Below, one piece after another: positions 8,984 through 17,721 of a DNA stretch of 64,000 bases. The stretch covers positions 3,847,001 through 3,911,000 of the forward strand of contig NZ_CP039740.1 of NCBI RefSeq assembly GCF_005153485.1. The letters are read 5' to 3'. Made by a program: the position numbers and the translations under genes. Position 1 is the first letter of the stretch; each line of letters starts with the position of its first letter. The notes under the pieces are model-generated. The model did not search any database and was not told the origin of the DNA. It was given only the letters and a program-made list of their open reading frames with translations. The DNA comes from Pseudolabrys sp. FHR47. GTDB lineage: Bacteria > Pseudomonadota > Alphaproteobacteria > Rhizobiales > Xanthobacteraceae.

Positions 8984-10579
8984 ATGAGCGTCACGCTGCA
9001 GTTCTGTGGGGCCGCCCGAACCGTCACCGGCTCCTGCTATCTGCTGCAAAGCAAGGCCGGACGTCTGCTGGTCGACTGCGGAATGTATCAAGGCTCCAAG
9101 ACGCTCAAGGAGCTCAACTACGGCCGCTTCCCGTTCAACCCGTTCGACATCGATGCCGTGCTGCTGACGCACGCCCACATCGATCACAGCGGCCTGTTGC
9201 CCAAGCTGGTCCGTGCCGGCTTTGCCGGACGCATCATCGCGACACGCGGCACCATCGACCTGTGCTCCTACATGCTGCCGGACGCCGGCAGCATCCAGGA
9301 ATCCGAAGTCGTAGCGCTGAACCGGCGCAACGCCGCGCGCGGCCGTCCCGAGGTCACGCCGATCTATACCGAGGCCGACGCCATGGCGTCGCTCCAGGCC
9401 TTCCAGCCGGTGGAATACGAGACCTGGATCGAGCCGGTCCGCGGCGTCCGCGCGCGCTACTGGAATGCCGGCCACCTGCTCGGCTCGGCGTCTATCGAGA
9501 TCGAATTCGAGGGCGAAGGCAAAGGCGGCAAGCCGCTGCGCCTGCTGTTTTCCGGCGATGTCGGACCGGACGCCAAGCTGCTGCATCCGGATCCCGAAGC
9601 GCCGACGGGATTCGACTACGTCATTTCGGAATCCACCTATGGCGACACAGACCGGCCGCCGATCACGCCGCCATCGCGCCGCGCCCGGCTCGGCGACATG
9701 GTGCGTGCCGCCCATGCCGCCGGCGGCCCGCTGCTCATCCCGGCCTTCGCCGTCGAGCGCACCCAGGAGCTGATCGTCGAACTGATCGACCTGATGGAGG
9801 AAGGCCTCGTGCCGTCGGCGCCGATCTTTCTCGATTCACCGCTGGCGATCCGCGCCACCGAAGTCTTCCGCCAGCACGCCTCGGAGCTGACGACCGACAT
9901 CGAGGTCAACCGCATGCTGGCGTCGCCGCACTTGCGCTTCACCGAGACCGTCGACGAGAGCAAGTCGATCGCAAAATTCACCGGCTTTCACGTCATCATC
10001 GCCGGCAGCGGCATGTGCGACGCCGGCCGCATCCGCCATCATCTCAAGCGCTGGCTGTGGCGGCCCAATGCCACCGTGATGCTGTCCGGCTTTCAGGCAC
10101 AGGGCACGCTCGGCCGCTTCCTGGTGGACGGAGCGACTGCCGTCCGCATCCAGGGCGAGGAGATCAAGGTCAAGGCGCGCATCGTTTCGTTCGACGAGTA
10201 TTCCGGCCACGCCGACGGACCCGAGCTGGCGCGCTGGATCGCCGGGCGCCGGCCGATAGAACGCGCAGTGTTCCTGGTCCATGGCGAAGAGCCGGCGCTG
10301 GCCGGTCTGTCCGAACGCATCGCCGAGCGCATCGTGCCGGCCGCCAAAGTGCACGTGCCGATCCTCGACGACATCTATGAACTCACCACGTCGGCGCCGA
10401 CACCGCTCGACGGCAAGCAGCGCCGGCGGCTGACGCCGGAAGCGGTGATTTCGCTCGACTGGCACAACGAGATGTCGAAGCTGATCCTCGACATCAACGA
10501 TCGCATCGAGGCCGCCGCCGACGACCGCGCCCGCGGCGTCATCGTGCGCCGGCTGCGCCGGGCTCTCGATCAGAATTAA
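8984..10579 (+). CDS. Beta-CASP metallo-beta-lactamase-fold hydrolase (predicted RNA nuclease type)
   Basis: The 531-residue protein has the zinc-binding HAHIDHSG motif at residues 63-70 and a C-terminal RNA-specificity region. That region includes the MLSGFQAQGTLGR segment and DEYSGHAD, as in the YSH1/CPSF-like bacterial group that contains ribonucleases. Those features support a two-metal phosphodiesterase acting on RNA, although no specific substrate can be named. The ATG at 8984 gives the usual N terminus (VTLQFCGAARTVTGSCYLL). The ribosome-binding site is weak. It lies alone between the cyclase gene and a convergent TPR gene. Confidence 0.85.
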   Translation: MSVTLQFCGAARTVTGSCYLLQSKAGRLLVDCGMYQGSKTLKELNYGRFPFNPFDIDAVLLTHAHIDHSGLLPKLVRAGFAGRIIATRGTIDLCSYMLPDAGSIQESEVVALNRRNAARGRPEVTPIYTEADAMASLQAFQPVEYETWIEPVRGVRARYWNAGHLLGSASIEIEFEGEGKGGKPLRLLFSGDVGPDAKLLHPDPEAPTGFDYVISESTYGDTDRPPITPPSRRARLGDMVRAAHAAGGPLLIPAFAVERTQELIVELIDLMEEGLVPSAPIFLDSPLAIRATEVFRQHASELTTDIEVNRMLASPHLRFTETVDESKSIAKFTGFHVIIAGSGMCDAGRIRHHLKRWLWRPNATVMLSGFQAQGTLGRFLVDGATAVRIQGEEIKVKARIVSFDEYSGHADGPELARWIAGRRPIERAVFLVHGEEPALAGLSERIAERIVPAAKVHVPILDDIYELTTSAPTPLDGKQRRRLTPEAVISLDWHNEMSKLILDINDRIEAAADDRARGVIVRRLRRALDQN

Positions 10580-10597
10580 GACGGCGAGCGGCGAGCG

Positions 10598-11212
10598 TCA
10601 GATATCGCGGCCTTCGACCTCTTCCTGCAGCTTCTTCACCACATCGGGGATACGCTGCAGGCGCGGATAGACGTCGAGAGCGCGGCGATAGGCGTCAAGT
10701 GCGCGCTTGTCGTCGCCGATGTCCTGCAGGATGAGGCCGAGACCGGCCAGGGCGCCGAAGTGACGTGGCTCGCGGCGCAGCACTTCGCGGATGTCGGCGA
10801 GCGAACGGCCGTATTCCTTCTTCATGTAATAGAGCGTGGCGCGGCGGTTCCAGCCTTCGACGTAATCGGGCCGGATCTTGACGATGCCGTCGAGGAGCTT
10901 GATCGCCAGATCGGTGTCCTTGGCCTCGATGGCGGTCCGCACCCGCGTCATCAGCAGGTTGGCGGTGTCACTCGTCGACACCATCCACTGCGCCCAGATG
11001 CGCTGCTCGATGGCCTTGGCGCTGGTCTCGTCGGGCGCCACTTTCAGCGCACCGAACAGGAAATTGAGGTCTTCGCTGAACGGCTTGCGCTTGGGCACAT
11101 TGGCCGGCGGCTCGACCCAGCTGCCGGGCTCGGCATAGGACGGCGAGGCCACGGCGCCCGCGAGAGCTAAGGCGGCGGCAACGAGGATGGCGGGCGCGCG
11201 GAATCGGTCCAT
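10598..11212 (-). CDS. Exported tetratricopeptide-repeat protein
   Basis: The 204-residue protein starts with an N-terminal signal peptide (hydrophobic, Ala-rich, ending around SYAEPG). From about residue 85 it has at least two TPR units, seen in AIKLLDGIVKIRPDYVEGWN and in ALDAYRRALDVYPRL with a GLGLILQDIGDDKRA spacer. TPRs mediate protein-protein contacts; no catalytic motif is present. It is probably periplasmic. It ends 18 bp from the convergent beta-CASP gene. Confidence 0.8.
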   Translation of the reverse strand: MDRFRAPAILVAAALALAGAVASPSYAEPGSWVEPPANVPKRKPFSEDLNFLFGALKVAPDETSAKAIEQRIWAQWMVSTSDTANLLMTRVRTAIEAKDTDLAIKLLDGIVKIRPDYVEGWNRRATLYYMKKEYGRSLADIREVLRREPRHFGALAGLGLILQDIGDDKRALDAYRRALDVYPRLQRIPDVVKKLQEEVEGRDI

Positions 11213-11269
11213 GAGAGAAGACTAGCGTCTCCTCCAATCATGGCAAATCAGCAGCTTTTGATGAGGAAA

Positions 11270-11284
11270 CCGGCCTGAGGCCGG
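11270..11284 (-). terminator. Probable rpmJ terminator
   Basis: A perfect stem CCGGCC-tga-GGCCGG is flanked by A/T triplets (TTT CCGGCC on the minus strand and TTT after it). It lies 22 bp downstream of the rpmJ stop on the minus strand. The stem is short and the U-run weak, so efficiency is uncertain. Confidence 0.5.
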
Positions 11285-11306
11285 AAAGGGCCTGGCGGCG
11301 GTCGCC

Positions 11307-11432
11307 TTAGCCCTGACGGGCCTTAAAGCGCGGATTGGTCTTGTTGATGATGAAAACGCGGCCTTTGCGCCGGACCAGCTTGTTGTTCCGGTGGCGCCCA
11401 CGCAGCGATTTCAATGAGTTACGGATCTTCAT
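11307..11432 (-). CDS. rpmJ: 50S ribosomal protein L36
   Basis: A 41-codon minus-strand gene encodes [20 protein letters not shown] followed by [21 protein letters not shown]. This is a complete L36 of the long, Cys-poor type: the C+ zinc ligands are absent, as in the zinc-independent C- form. It is a basic component of the large ribosomal subunit. The ATG at 11432 fits the family N terminus. It stands alone, away from ribosomal operons, as is common for this paralogue in Alphaproteobacteria. Confidence 0.95.
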   Translation of the reverse strand: MKIRNSLKSLRGRHRNNKLVRRKGRVFIINKTNPRFKARQG

Positions 11433-11586
11433 TGCAATCTCACAGGCTTTGAGTTGCGGGGTTTTTAGGGGTCCGGAGCCCCCCTGTCAACGAAAGGTGC
11501 GCCGGTGTGGTTTAGGCCTCCCCTGTGCTCTACATTCCCCGCCAAGGCCCCGAGAGGGTCTGGACAGAGGAATCCGAGGAGTAGCC

Positions 11587-12729
11587 ATGCAGCGCAGCCG
11601 CGACCGCTTTCTGACCACCCACACCGGCAGCCTGCCCCGCCCGGACGACCTGATCCGGATGATGTATGCCAAAGAGGAAGGCATCCCGGTCGAGCCCCAT
11701 GCGCTGGCCGAGCGGATCAGGTCCGCCGTCGCCGAGATCGTCAAAAAGCAGGCCGACGCGGGCGTCGATCTCATCAATGACGGCGAGATGTCGAAGCCGA
11801 GCTACGCGACCTATGTGAAAGACCGCCTCAACGGCTTCGGCGGCACCGGCAACACCTTCGTCTATCAGGACGTTCACGAATTCCCGGCTCTGGAAAAGAA
11901 GGTGTTCGGCGATCCCGGGCGCTCGCGCCGCAAGACGCCGGCCTGCAACGCGCCAATCAGTGTGCGCGACAAGCAGGCACCGCTCGACGACATCGCCAAC
12001 CTCAAAGATGCGCTCAAGACCGTGCCGCATGTCGGCGGCTTCATGAGCGCCGCCTCGCCGGGTGTCGTGTCGCTGTTCTTCCGCAACGACCACTACAAGG
12101 ATTTCGAGACCTATATCTACGCGATCGCAGACGCGATGAAATATGAGTACGAGGCCGTGGCCAATGCCGGCCTGGTCCTGCAGATCGACTGCCCCGATCT
12201 CGCCATGGGCCGGCACATCCAATATGCCGATCTCGACCTCGCCGGTTTCCGCAAGCGCGCGCAGCTCCATATCGAGGCGCTCAATCACGCGGTGGCCAAT
12301 ATTCCCGAAGAAAGCCTGCGCATGCATCTGTGCTGGGGCAACTACGAGGGCCCACATCATTTCGATGTGCCGCTGTCCGACGTCATCGATATCGTATTCA
12401 GGGCCAAGCCGGTCGCCGTCTCGCTCGAGGCGGCAAATCCGCGCCACGCGCATGAATGGGCCGTGTTCGAAAAGGTGAAGCTGCCGGACGGCAAAGTACT
12501 GATCCCCGGCGTGCTCGAATCGAAATCGAACTTCATCGAGCATCCCGAACTGATCGCGCAGCGTATCGGCCGTTACGCCAAGCTCGTCGGCCGCGAGAAC
12601 GTCATTGCCGGTTCGGATTGCGGCTACGGCACCTGGGTCGGCCAGGCCGCGGTCGATCCGCAGGTGGTGTTCGCCAAGCTCGCGGCCATGGCCGAAGGCG
12701 CAAGGATCGCGAGCAAGCAGTTCTGGTGA
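11587..12729 (+). CDS. MetE-like cobalamin-independent methionine synthase family protein
   Basis: The 380-residue single-domain protein resembles the C-terminal catalytic half of MetE. It starts RFLTTHTGSLPRP and has IDCPDLAM, MHLCWGNYEGPH, LEAANPRHAHEW and IAGSDCGYGTW, which together supply the His, Cys and acidic residues for a zinc/thiol methyltransferase site. It lacks the N-terminal MetE half, so it may transfer methyl or related C1 groups on a different donor; the exact reaction is not predicted. GAGGAG lies just upstream of the ATG at 11587. The gene converges on the VTT gene. Confidence 0.85.
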   Translation: MQRSRDRFLTTHTGSLPRPDDLIRMMYAKEEGIPVEPHALAERIRSAVAEIVKKQADAGVDLINDGEMSKPSYATYVKDRLNGFGGTGNTFVYQDVHEFPALEKKVFGDPGRSRRKTPACNAPISVRDKQAPLDDIANLKDALKTVPHVGGFMSAASPGVVSLFFRNDHYKDFETYIYAIADAMKYEYEAVANAGLVLQIDCPDLAMGRHIQYADLDLAGFRKRAQLHIEALNHAVANIPEESLRMHLCWGNYEGPHHFDVPLSDVIDIVFRAKPVAVSLEAANPRHAHEWAVFEKVKLPDGKVLIPGVLESKSNFIEHPELIAQRIGRYAKLVGRENVIAGSDCGYGTWVGQAAVDPQVVFAKLAAMAEGARIASKQFW

Positions 12730-12747
12730 CATCGCATCAAGAGTGTC

Positions 12748-12775
12748 GTCATCGCCCGCGAAAGCGGGCGATGAC
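12748..12775. repeat. Single 28-bp palindrome related to the 82-bp repeats
   Basis: GTCATCGCCCGC-gaaa-GCGGGCGATGAC is a perfect 12-bp inverted repeat with a GAAA loop. It resembles one arm of the composite repeats at 373 and 43402. It lies between the stops of the convergent MetE-like and VTT genes, so it can serve as a bidirectional terminator-like structure. Confidence 0.75.
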
Positions 12776-12783
12776 GGGACGCG

Positions 12784-13470
12784 CTAGACCGGCGGCGATT
12801 CCTGCTCGGCCTTGGCATTGCGCCAGCGCTTGTAGAAGTGCGGGGCGAAAATCACGAGCGCGATCACCGCCAGCATCAGCAATGCATAGCGGATATTGTC
12901 GGTGTCGCCGGCCAGCGCCTGGGTGCCGGCATAGCCGATATAGGTGTAGGCCACCGTTGACGGCGCCATGAATACGACCGTCGCCGTGACATAATGCCAG
13001 AACGGAATGCGCGTCAGCCCGAGCATGTAGTTGAGGATGGTGTAAGGGATCACCGGCACCAGCCGCACGAAGGCGACGAAGCGCCAGCCGTCTTCCTCAA
13101 CGCTCGTCATCACCTTCTGCACACGCGGTCCGGCGCGGCGGCGGACCCAGTCGGCCGCGCCGTGACGCGCGACAAGAAAGGCGCCGGCCGCGCCCAATGT
13201 GCCGCCGACAAGATTGATCAGGCTGCCATAGATGGGGCCGAACACCGCGCCGCCGACGACATCGAGGATGCCGCCGGGCAATCCCGCCACGGTGCTGATG
13301 GCATAAAGCAGAATAAAGCCGGCCGGCGCCCAGTGACCGAGGCTTGTGACGCGCGCCTGCAACGATGGCACATCGGTGACGCCCCAGAACAGCCAGACCA
13401 TGGCAAGAACAGTCGCCGCGACCGCGAGCGCGGTCAGGGCCAGTAACAGCCAGCGACGTTGACGTGTCAT
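12784..13470 (-). CDS. VTT/TVP38-TMEM64 (DedA-like) membrane protein
   Basis: The 228-residue protein has about five to six hydrophobic segments and the VTT-domain core with GGAVFGPIYGSLINLVGG followed by GAAGAFLVARHGAADW and FVRLVPVIPYTILNY. The family includes lipid scramblases; the role here is only inferred. The start at 13470 (MTRQRRW) gives a positively charged N terminus before the first membrane helix. No strong ribosome-binding site is seen, and an upstream start cannot be excluded. Location: inner membrane. Confidence 0.8.
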   Translation of the reverse strand: MTRQRRWLLLALTALAVAATVLAMVWLFWGVTDVPSLQARVTSLGHWAPAGFILLYAISTVAGLPGGILDVVGGAVFGPIYGSLINLVGGTLGAAGAFLVARHGAADWVRRRAGPRVQKVMTSVEEDGWRFVAFVRLVPVIPYTILNYMLGLTRIPFWHYVTATVVFMAPSTVAYTYIGYAGTQALAGDTDNIRYALLMLAVIALVIFAPHFYKRWRNAKAEQESPPV

Positions 13471-13709
13471 GGACTTGTGCGTGCTTGCGGAAGCGTTCGG
13501 AAAGATGGCGGGAACCTGAAAGCCGGCGGTGCCTACCACGCCGCGCCGGAACCGGTCAAACTGCTGATTTTCAAAGGGTATTAAGAAACCAGACGCGGCA
13601 ACCGGCCCTGCTCCCGGTGCAGAGCGGCCGCGACATTGGCGCGGTTTATTTCGGCGGCCCGCCGTGCCAAGCACCGCGGTACTCAACGCATTTCACGCAG
13701 AGGCCAGTT

Positions 13710-13988
13710 ATGACCACCGTCGCCCGTACCTTCTTTCACGTTCCCGTCTTCGGGTGGCTGCTGAAGGACGCTGTCCACGGCGCGGCGGACGCGAAGTACT
13801 ACTTCTTCGGTAATGTCCTCGTTCTGCTGGCGGTGCTAGTCTATTGGGTTGGCTATCCGCTGCTGATCGTGCTGGCGCTGACCGCCGCGGTCGTGACGCT
13901 GAGCATGATCCTCCTGTTAACGGCGACCGACCTGATTGATCAGCGCGCACGCCGCATCAGGGCGCGAGCGGCGGCCATGCGCCGTTAG
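13710..13988 (+). CDS. Small two-helix membrane protein, function unknown
   Basis: This 92-residue protein has hydrophobic segments at about 32-52 and 55-72, followed by a basic tail rich in Arg. The ATG at 13710 follows AGAGG at a normal distance, and the frame extends to TAG at 13986-13988. I do not recognise the family. It stands alone, upstream of the SMR gene, from which it is separated by 120 bp. Coding potential is plausible from the alternating hydrophobic pattern and positive-inside tail. Confidence 0.6.
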   Translation: MTTVARTFFHVPVFGWLLKDAVHGAADAKYYFFGNVLVLLAVLVYWVGYPLLIVLALTAAVVTLSMILLLTATDLIDQRARRIRARAAAMRR

Positions 13989-14108
13989 GCGCTCGCACGC
14001 AGGCGACACTATAATACAGGGCAAGTCCGCATTGCAGGCCGCTGCCAAAGCTCCATTAGAATGCGGCAGCGATTCGATGTCCCTTGCATGTAGAAAGCGG
14101 AGCAGCCC

Positions 14109-14426
14109 ATGGCATGGACGTATTTGATTCTCGCCGGTTTATTTGAAATCGGCTGGCCCATTGGCCTGAAGCTCGGCGGCACCGAATCCTTGTCACGCCT
14201 GATGTGGATCGGCTTCGCGGCGGTCTGCATGATCGCCAGCGGTTTCCTGCTTCTGTTGGCGCAGCGGGAAATTCCGATGGGGACAGCCTATGCGATCTGG
14301 ACCGGTATTGGCGCGGTGGGAGCCTTCACGGTCGGCATCATCGCTTTCGGCGACGCGAACACCGCAATGCGCTGGGCATCCGTCGCGCTGATCACCGCGG
14401 GCATTATCGGCCTGAAAATGGCCTGA
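14109..14426 (+). CDS. SMR-family exporter (SugE/Gdx-like)
   Basis: The 105-residue protein has the four-helix topology of small multidrug resistance transporters. The conserved glutamate is E13-E14 region (LFEIGWPIGLK), with the later AYAIWTGIGAVG motif typical of the family. The GWPIGLK context is closer to the SugE/Gdx branch, which exports guanidinium, than to the EmrE drug pumps; I infer rather than show this. No known guanidine riboswitch was recognised in the 120-bp upstream region. Proteins of this size act as antiparallel dimers in the inner membrane. Confidence 0.85.
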   Translation: MAWTYLILAGLFEIGWPIGLKLGGTESLSRLMWIGFAAVCMIASGFLLLLAQREIPMGTAYAIWTGIGAVGAFTVGIIAFGDANTAMRWASVALITAGIIGLKMA

Positions 14427-14490
14427 CGCGACAGCGCCGCCAACCTTGCGACCAGCTTCAAAGGTCAGGTCGGCATTTCGCCCGAAGATA

Positions 14491-15957
14491 TCAGAGGACA
14501 GCCCTCACACACTCGTCGATACGTCGTGGCAGCGCCGTATCGAGCACCTTGCCGATAATGACAAGCACGGGCCCCGTCAGTTGGGCTTGGGCGATGTCGT
14601 CATGCAGCGCGGCGATGGTCGACACGACGCGCCGCTCCGACGGGCGCGTTGCATTCGCGATCGCCACCGCGGGCATTCCCGCGTCGAGACCTGCCGCAAC
14701 GGCGCGCGTGACGAAAGCGGACAGCGTCTTCACCGGCATATAGATCGCCGTCGTCGCCGCGCCGTCAGCAATGCTCTGCCAGTCGATATCGTCCGGAAGT
14801 TCGCCATTGGCGGCATGGCCGGTGACGAGTTGCAGGCGGCGCGCTTGTCCGCGGCCCGTCAGCGACACGCCAAGCCGGCTCGCCGCGCCCTGAACGGCCG
14901 AGATTCCGGGGACGATTTCGACCGGGATGCCAGCCTGTTGGCAGGCCGCGATTTCTTCGCCGGCCCTGCCGAAGATCAACGGATCGCCGCCCTTGAGACG
15001 CACGACATGGCGGCCCTGCCGCGCGAGCGACACCATGATGTCGTTGACATCGCTCTGCCTGCAGGACGGGCCATGCCCGCGCTTGCCGACCAGAATTTTG
15101 CGGGCCTCACGACGGGCGAAATCGAGAACCTCGCCGGAAACGAGATCGTCGAACAAAATCACGTCGGCGCTCTGCAAGGCGCGCACAGCGCGCAGCGTGA
15201 GCAATTCCGGATCGCCGGGCCCGGCGCCAACCAGCGTCACCGATCCGGCATGCGCCGTCGGGCCGAGCCTGTCGACATCCGCCATGAGAGACGCAAGATC
15301 GCTTTCCGCCGGCGTGCGACCGGGATTGGCGATCGCCAGCCCAGCGAACAATTGCCAGAACTTGCGGCGCCCCGCGAACGACAGACCGCTCTCCTTGACG
15401 CGTCCGCGCCAGAAGCGCGCCGCCGCGGCCCAGGCCGCAAAGCCGTGCGGCAGCACGGCTTCGATCTTGGCGCGGACAGCCTGCGCAAACACCGGCGCGG
15501 CGCCATCGGTCGAGATACCCACCACCAGCGGCGAGCGATTCACGATGGAGCCGAAGGAGAAATCGCAATAGTCCGGCTTGTCGATGACGTTCACCGGCGC
15601 GCCGGCGGCTCGCGCCGCAGCGGCAAACCGCGCGGCATCGTCCTCGTCGTTCTCGCACGCGCCGACGGCCAGCGCCGCGCCCGCGAAATCCTCAGGCTGC
15701 CAGCCGCGCGCATGCCAGGTCACAGTACCGGGCAACGCCGCGCCGATAACGGCCTGCATCTCTTCGCCGATCTCCTGTGCATAGACGGCGACATGAGCGC
15801 CGGCCGCGAGCAGAAGCTCAACCTTCCACGCGGCGGCAGCGCTGCCACCGGCAACCAGCGTCTGCCGTCCGGACAACGCGAAGAACACCGGAAGCCGCGC
15901 CAGCGTCCCCATGCGTGCGCTACGCTGCTCCATCGGCTGGCGCGGCACGATCGTCAT
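14491..15957 (-). CDS. cysG: Siroheme synthase (precorrin-2 dehydrogenase/ferrochelatase and uroporphyrinogen-III C-methyltransferase)
   Basis: The 488-residue protein is a full-length CysG. The N-terminal Rossmann part has VAGGSAAAAWKVELLLAAGA for NAD-dependent precorrin-2 oxidation and iron insertion. The C-terminal methyltransferase starts VTLVGAGPGDPELLTLRAVR and has the RLKGGDPLIFGRAGEE motif. It makes siroheme for the sulfite reductase encoded just upstream. The start overlaps the cysI stop by four bases (ATGA), so translation is likely coupled. It is the last gene of the leftward cysJ-cysI-cysG operon. Confidence 0.93.
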   Translation of the reverse strand: MTIVPRQPMEQRSARMGTLARLPVFFALSGRQTLVAGGSAAAAWKVELLLAAGAHVAVYAQEIGEEMQAVIGAALPGTVTWHARGWQPEDFAGAALAVGACENDEDDAARFAAAARAAGAPVNVIDKPDYCDFSFGSIVNRSPLVVGISTDGAAPVFAQAVRAKIEAVLPHGFAAWAAAARFWRGRVKESGLSFAGRRKFWQLFAGLAIANPGRTPAESDLASLMADVDRLGPTAHAGSVTLVGAGPGDPELLTLRAVRALQSADVILFDDLVSGEVLDFARREARKILVGKRGHGPSCRQSDVNDIMVSLARQGRHVVRLKGGDPLIFGRAGEEIAACQQAGIPVEIVPGISAVQGAASRLGVSLTGRGQARRLQLVTGHAANGELPDDIDWQSIADGAATTAIYMPVKTLSAFVTRAVAAGLDAGMPAVAIANATRPSERRVVSTIAALHDDIAQAQLTGPVLVIIGKVLDTALPRRIDECVRAVL

Positions 15958-17705
15958 GCGCTGCGCCTTGCGCCGGTGTTGGCGTGGAAGTCGCGCCCGT
16001 TCGAGGTCTGCGCGACGAAGCCCGCGCGGACGGTGAAATCGCCGAAGTGTTCGCCCGCGTGCCGATCGCGCGCATAGGCGGCGAACACGGGGTCAAGCGT
16101 GTTGACGATGCCATCATGATCGAGGCTCTCGGCATAGAGCTTCGACAGACGGGAGCCGTCGAACGCCGCGCCGAGATAAAGATTGTATCGGCCCGGCCCT
16201 TTGCCGACGAGGCCGATCTCGGCGAGATAAGGCCGTGCGCAACCGTTCGGGCAGCCGGTCATGCGGATGACGATGTCGTCTGCCGACAGGCCGTGACGCG
16301 CCAAGCTCTCATCCAGCGCATCCATCAATTGCGGCAGGTAGCGCTCGCTTTCGGCTAGGGCGAGACCGCAGGTCGGCAGCGCGACGCAAGCCATCGAATT
16401 ACGCCGCAGGCCCGACCACGGCGCGAGCAAGCCGTTGGTTTTGGCGATCTCGTCGATCTGCGCCTGCTTCTCGACCGGCACATTGGCGACGATGAGATTC
16501 TGGTTCGGCGTGATGCGGATATCGCCGACGCCGAGCCGCGCGATCTGCCGCAAGGCCGACATTTGCTGCGCGCCCGGCCCGGCATCGCGCAGCCGCCCGT
16601 TCTGCACGAACAAGGTGAGATGTGCCTTGCCGTCATCGCCTTGCGTCCAGCCATAGCGGTCGCCCATCGAGGTGAAGGCGAACAACTTCGGCGCTTCGAA
16701 CTTGATCCCGGCGCGCGTTTCCACCTCGGCGCGGAATACGTCGAGACCGCGATCCTCGACGGTGTATTTCAGCCGCGCATGCTTGCGGCTGGTGCGGTCG
16801 CCCCAGTCGCGCTGGACCGTGACGACTGCTTCGGCCACACGCAGCGCTTCATCGGGCTTGCAGAAGCCGAGCAAATCGGCCGTGCGCGGATAGGTGTCGG
16901 TCTCGCCATGGGTCATGCCCATGCCGCCGCCGATGGTGACATTCCATCCCGTCACATCGCCCGCCGCGTCGACGATGGCGATAAAGCCGAGATCGTGGGC
17001 ATAGACATCGACGTCGTTCGACGGCGGCACCGCGATAACGGTTTTGAACTTTCGCGGCAAATAGGTCTTGCCGTAGATCGGCTCGACATCGTCCTTGGGC
17101 TCGCCGCCAGCGATCTTCTCGCCCTCCAGCCAGATTTCCCGATAGGCCGCCGTCTTCGGCGTCAGATGGTCGGAGATGGCCTGCGCCAATTTGAGCGCCA
17201 CGCCGTGGGCGCGCGACTGATACGGGTTGGGATTGCTCATGACATTGCGGTTGACGTCGCCGCATGCCGCAATGGTGTTGAGCAGTTGCTTGTCGATCTC
17301 CTTCAACGTCGCGCGCAGGTTCGACTTGATGACGCCGTGAAGCTGCACCGTCTGCCGCGTGGTCAGGCGCATCGTGCCGTTGGCGTAAGTGCGGGCGACA
17401 TGATCGAGCGCCAGCCACTGCTCCGGCGTCACTACGCCGCCGGAAATGCGCACGCGCAGCATGAAGGAAAACGCCTTCTCCATGCGCTTGCGGCCGCGCT
17501 CGGCGCGCAGGTCGCGGTCGTCCTGCAGATACATCCCGTGGAATTTGACCAGCTGCTGATCGTCCTCGACGATCGCGCCGGTGATGGCGTCCTCAAGGCC
17601 CTCGGTCAGCGTGCCACGCAGATACTCACTGGCTTCCTTGATGTACTCGTTGCGGGCCAGTTCTTTGGTCATGGTCGGGGTCCCGGCCAGAAGCGCGGCG
17701 CTCAT
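15954..17705 (-). CDS. cysI: Sulfite reductase hemoprotein (beta subunit)
   Basis: The 583-residue protein reduces sulfite to sulfide with six electrons. The [4Fe-4S]/siroheme ligands are C440, C446, C485 and C489 (ACVALPTC and TGCPNGCARP), which marks a siroheme enzyme. RLTTRQTVQLHGV and GGMGMTH are also typical. The neighbouring cysJ supplies NADPH electrons, so the assimilatory sulfite role is much more likely than nitrite reduction. The GTG/ATG choice is an ATG at 17705; an internal ATG at 17672 (MTKELARNEY) is an alternative. It overlaps cysG and lies 16 bp after cysJ. Confidence 0.92.
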   Translation of the reverse strand: MSAALLAGTPTMTKELARNEYIKEASEYLRGTLTEGLEDAITGAIVEDDQQLVKFHGMYLQDDRDLRAERGRKRMEKAFSFMLRVRISGGVVTPEQWLALDHVARTYANGTMRLTTRQTVQLHGVIKSNLRATLKEIDKQLLNTIAACGDVNRNVMSNPNPYQSRAHGVALKLAQAISDHLTPKTAAYREIWLEGEKIAGGEPKDDVEPIYGKTYLPRKFKTVIAVPPSNDVDVYAHDLGFIAIVDAAGDVTGWNVTIGGGMGMTHGETDTYPRTADLLGFCKPDEALRVAEAVVTVQRDWGDRTSRKHARLKYTVEDRGLDVFRAEVETRAGIKFEAPKLFAFTSMGDRYGWTQGDDGKAHLTLFVQNGRLRDAGPGAQQMSALRQIARLGVGDIRITPNQNLIVANVPVEKQAQIDEIAKTNGLLAPWSGLRRNSMACVALPTCGLALAESERYLPQLMDALDESLARHGLSADDIVIRMTGCPNGCARPYLAEIGLVGKGPGRYNLYLGAAFDGSRLSKLYAESLDHDGIVNTLDPVFAAYARDRHAGEHFGDFTVRAGFVAQTSNGRDFHANTGARRSA

Positions 17706-17721
17706 GGCGCCACGCCCGGCG

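Noticed and set aside
13989-14108. A guanidine riboswitch upstream of the SMR gene
   Set aside because: Only a generic stem (CGCTGCC...GGCAGCG) is visible; none of the conserved guanidine riboswitch motifs was recognised.
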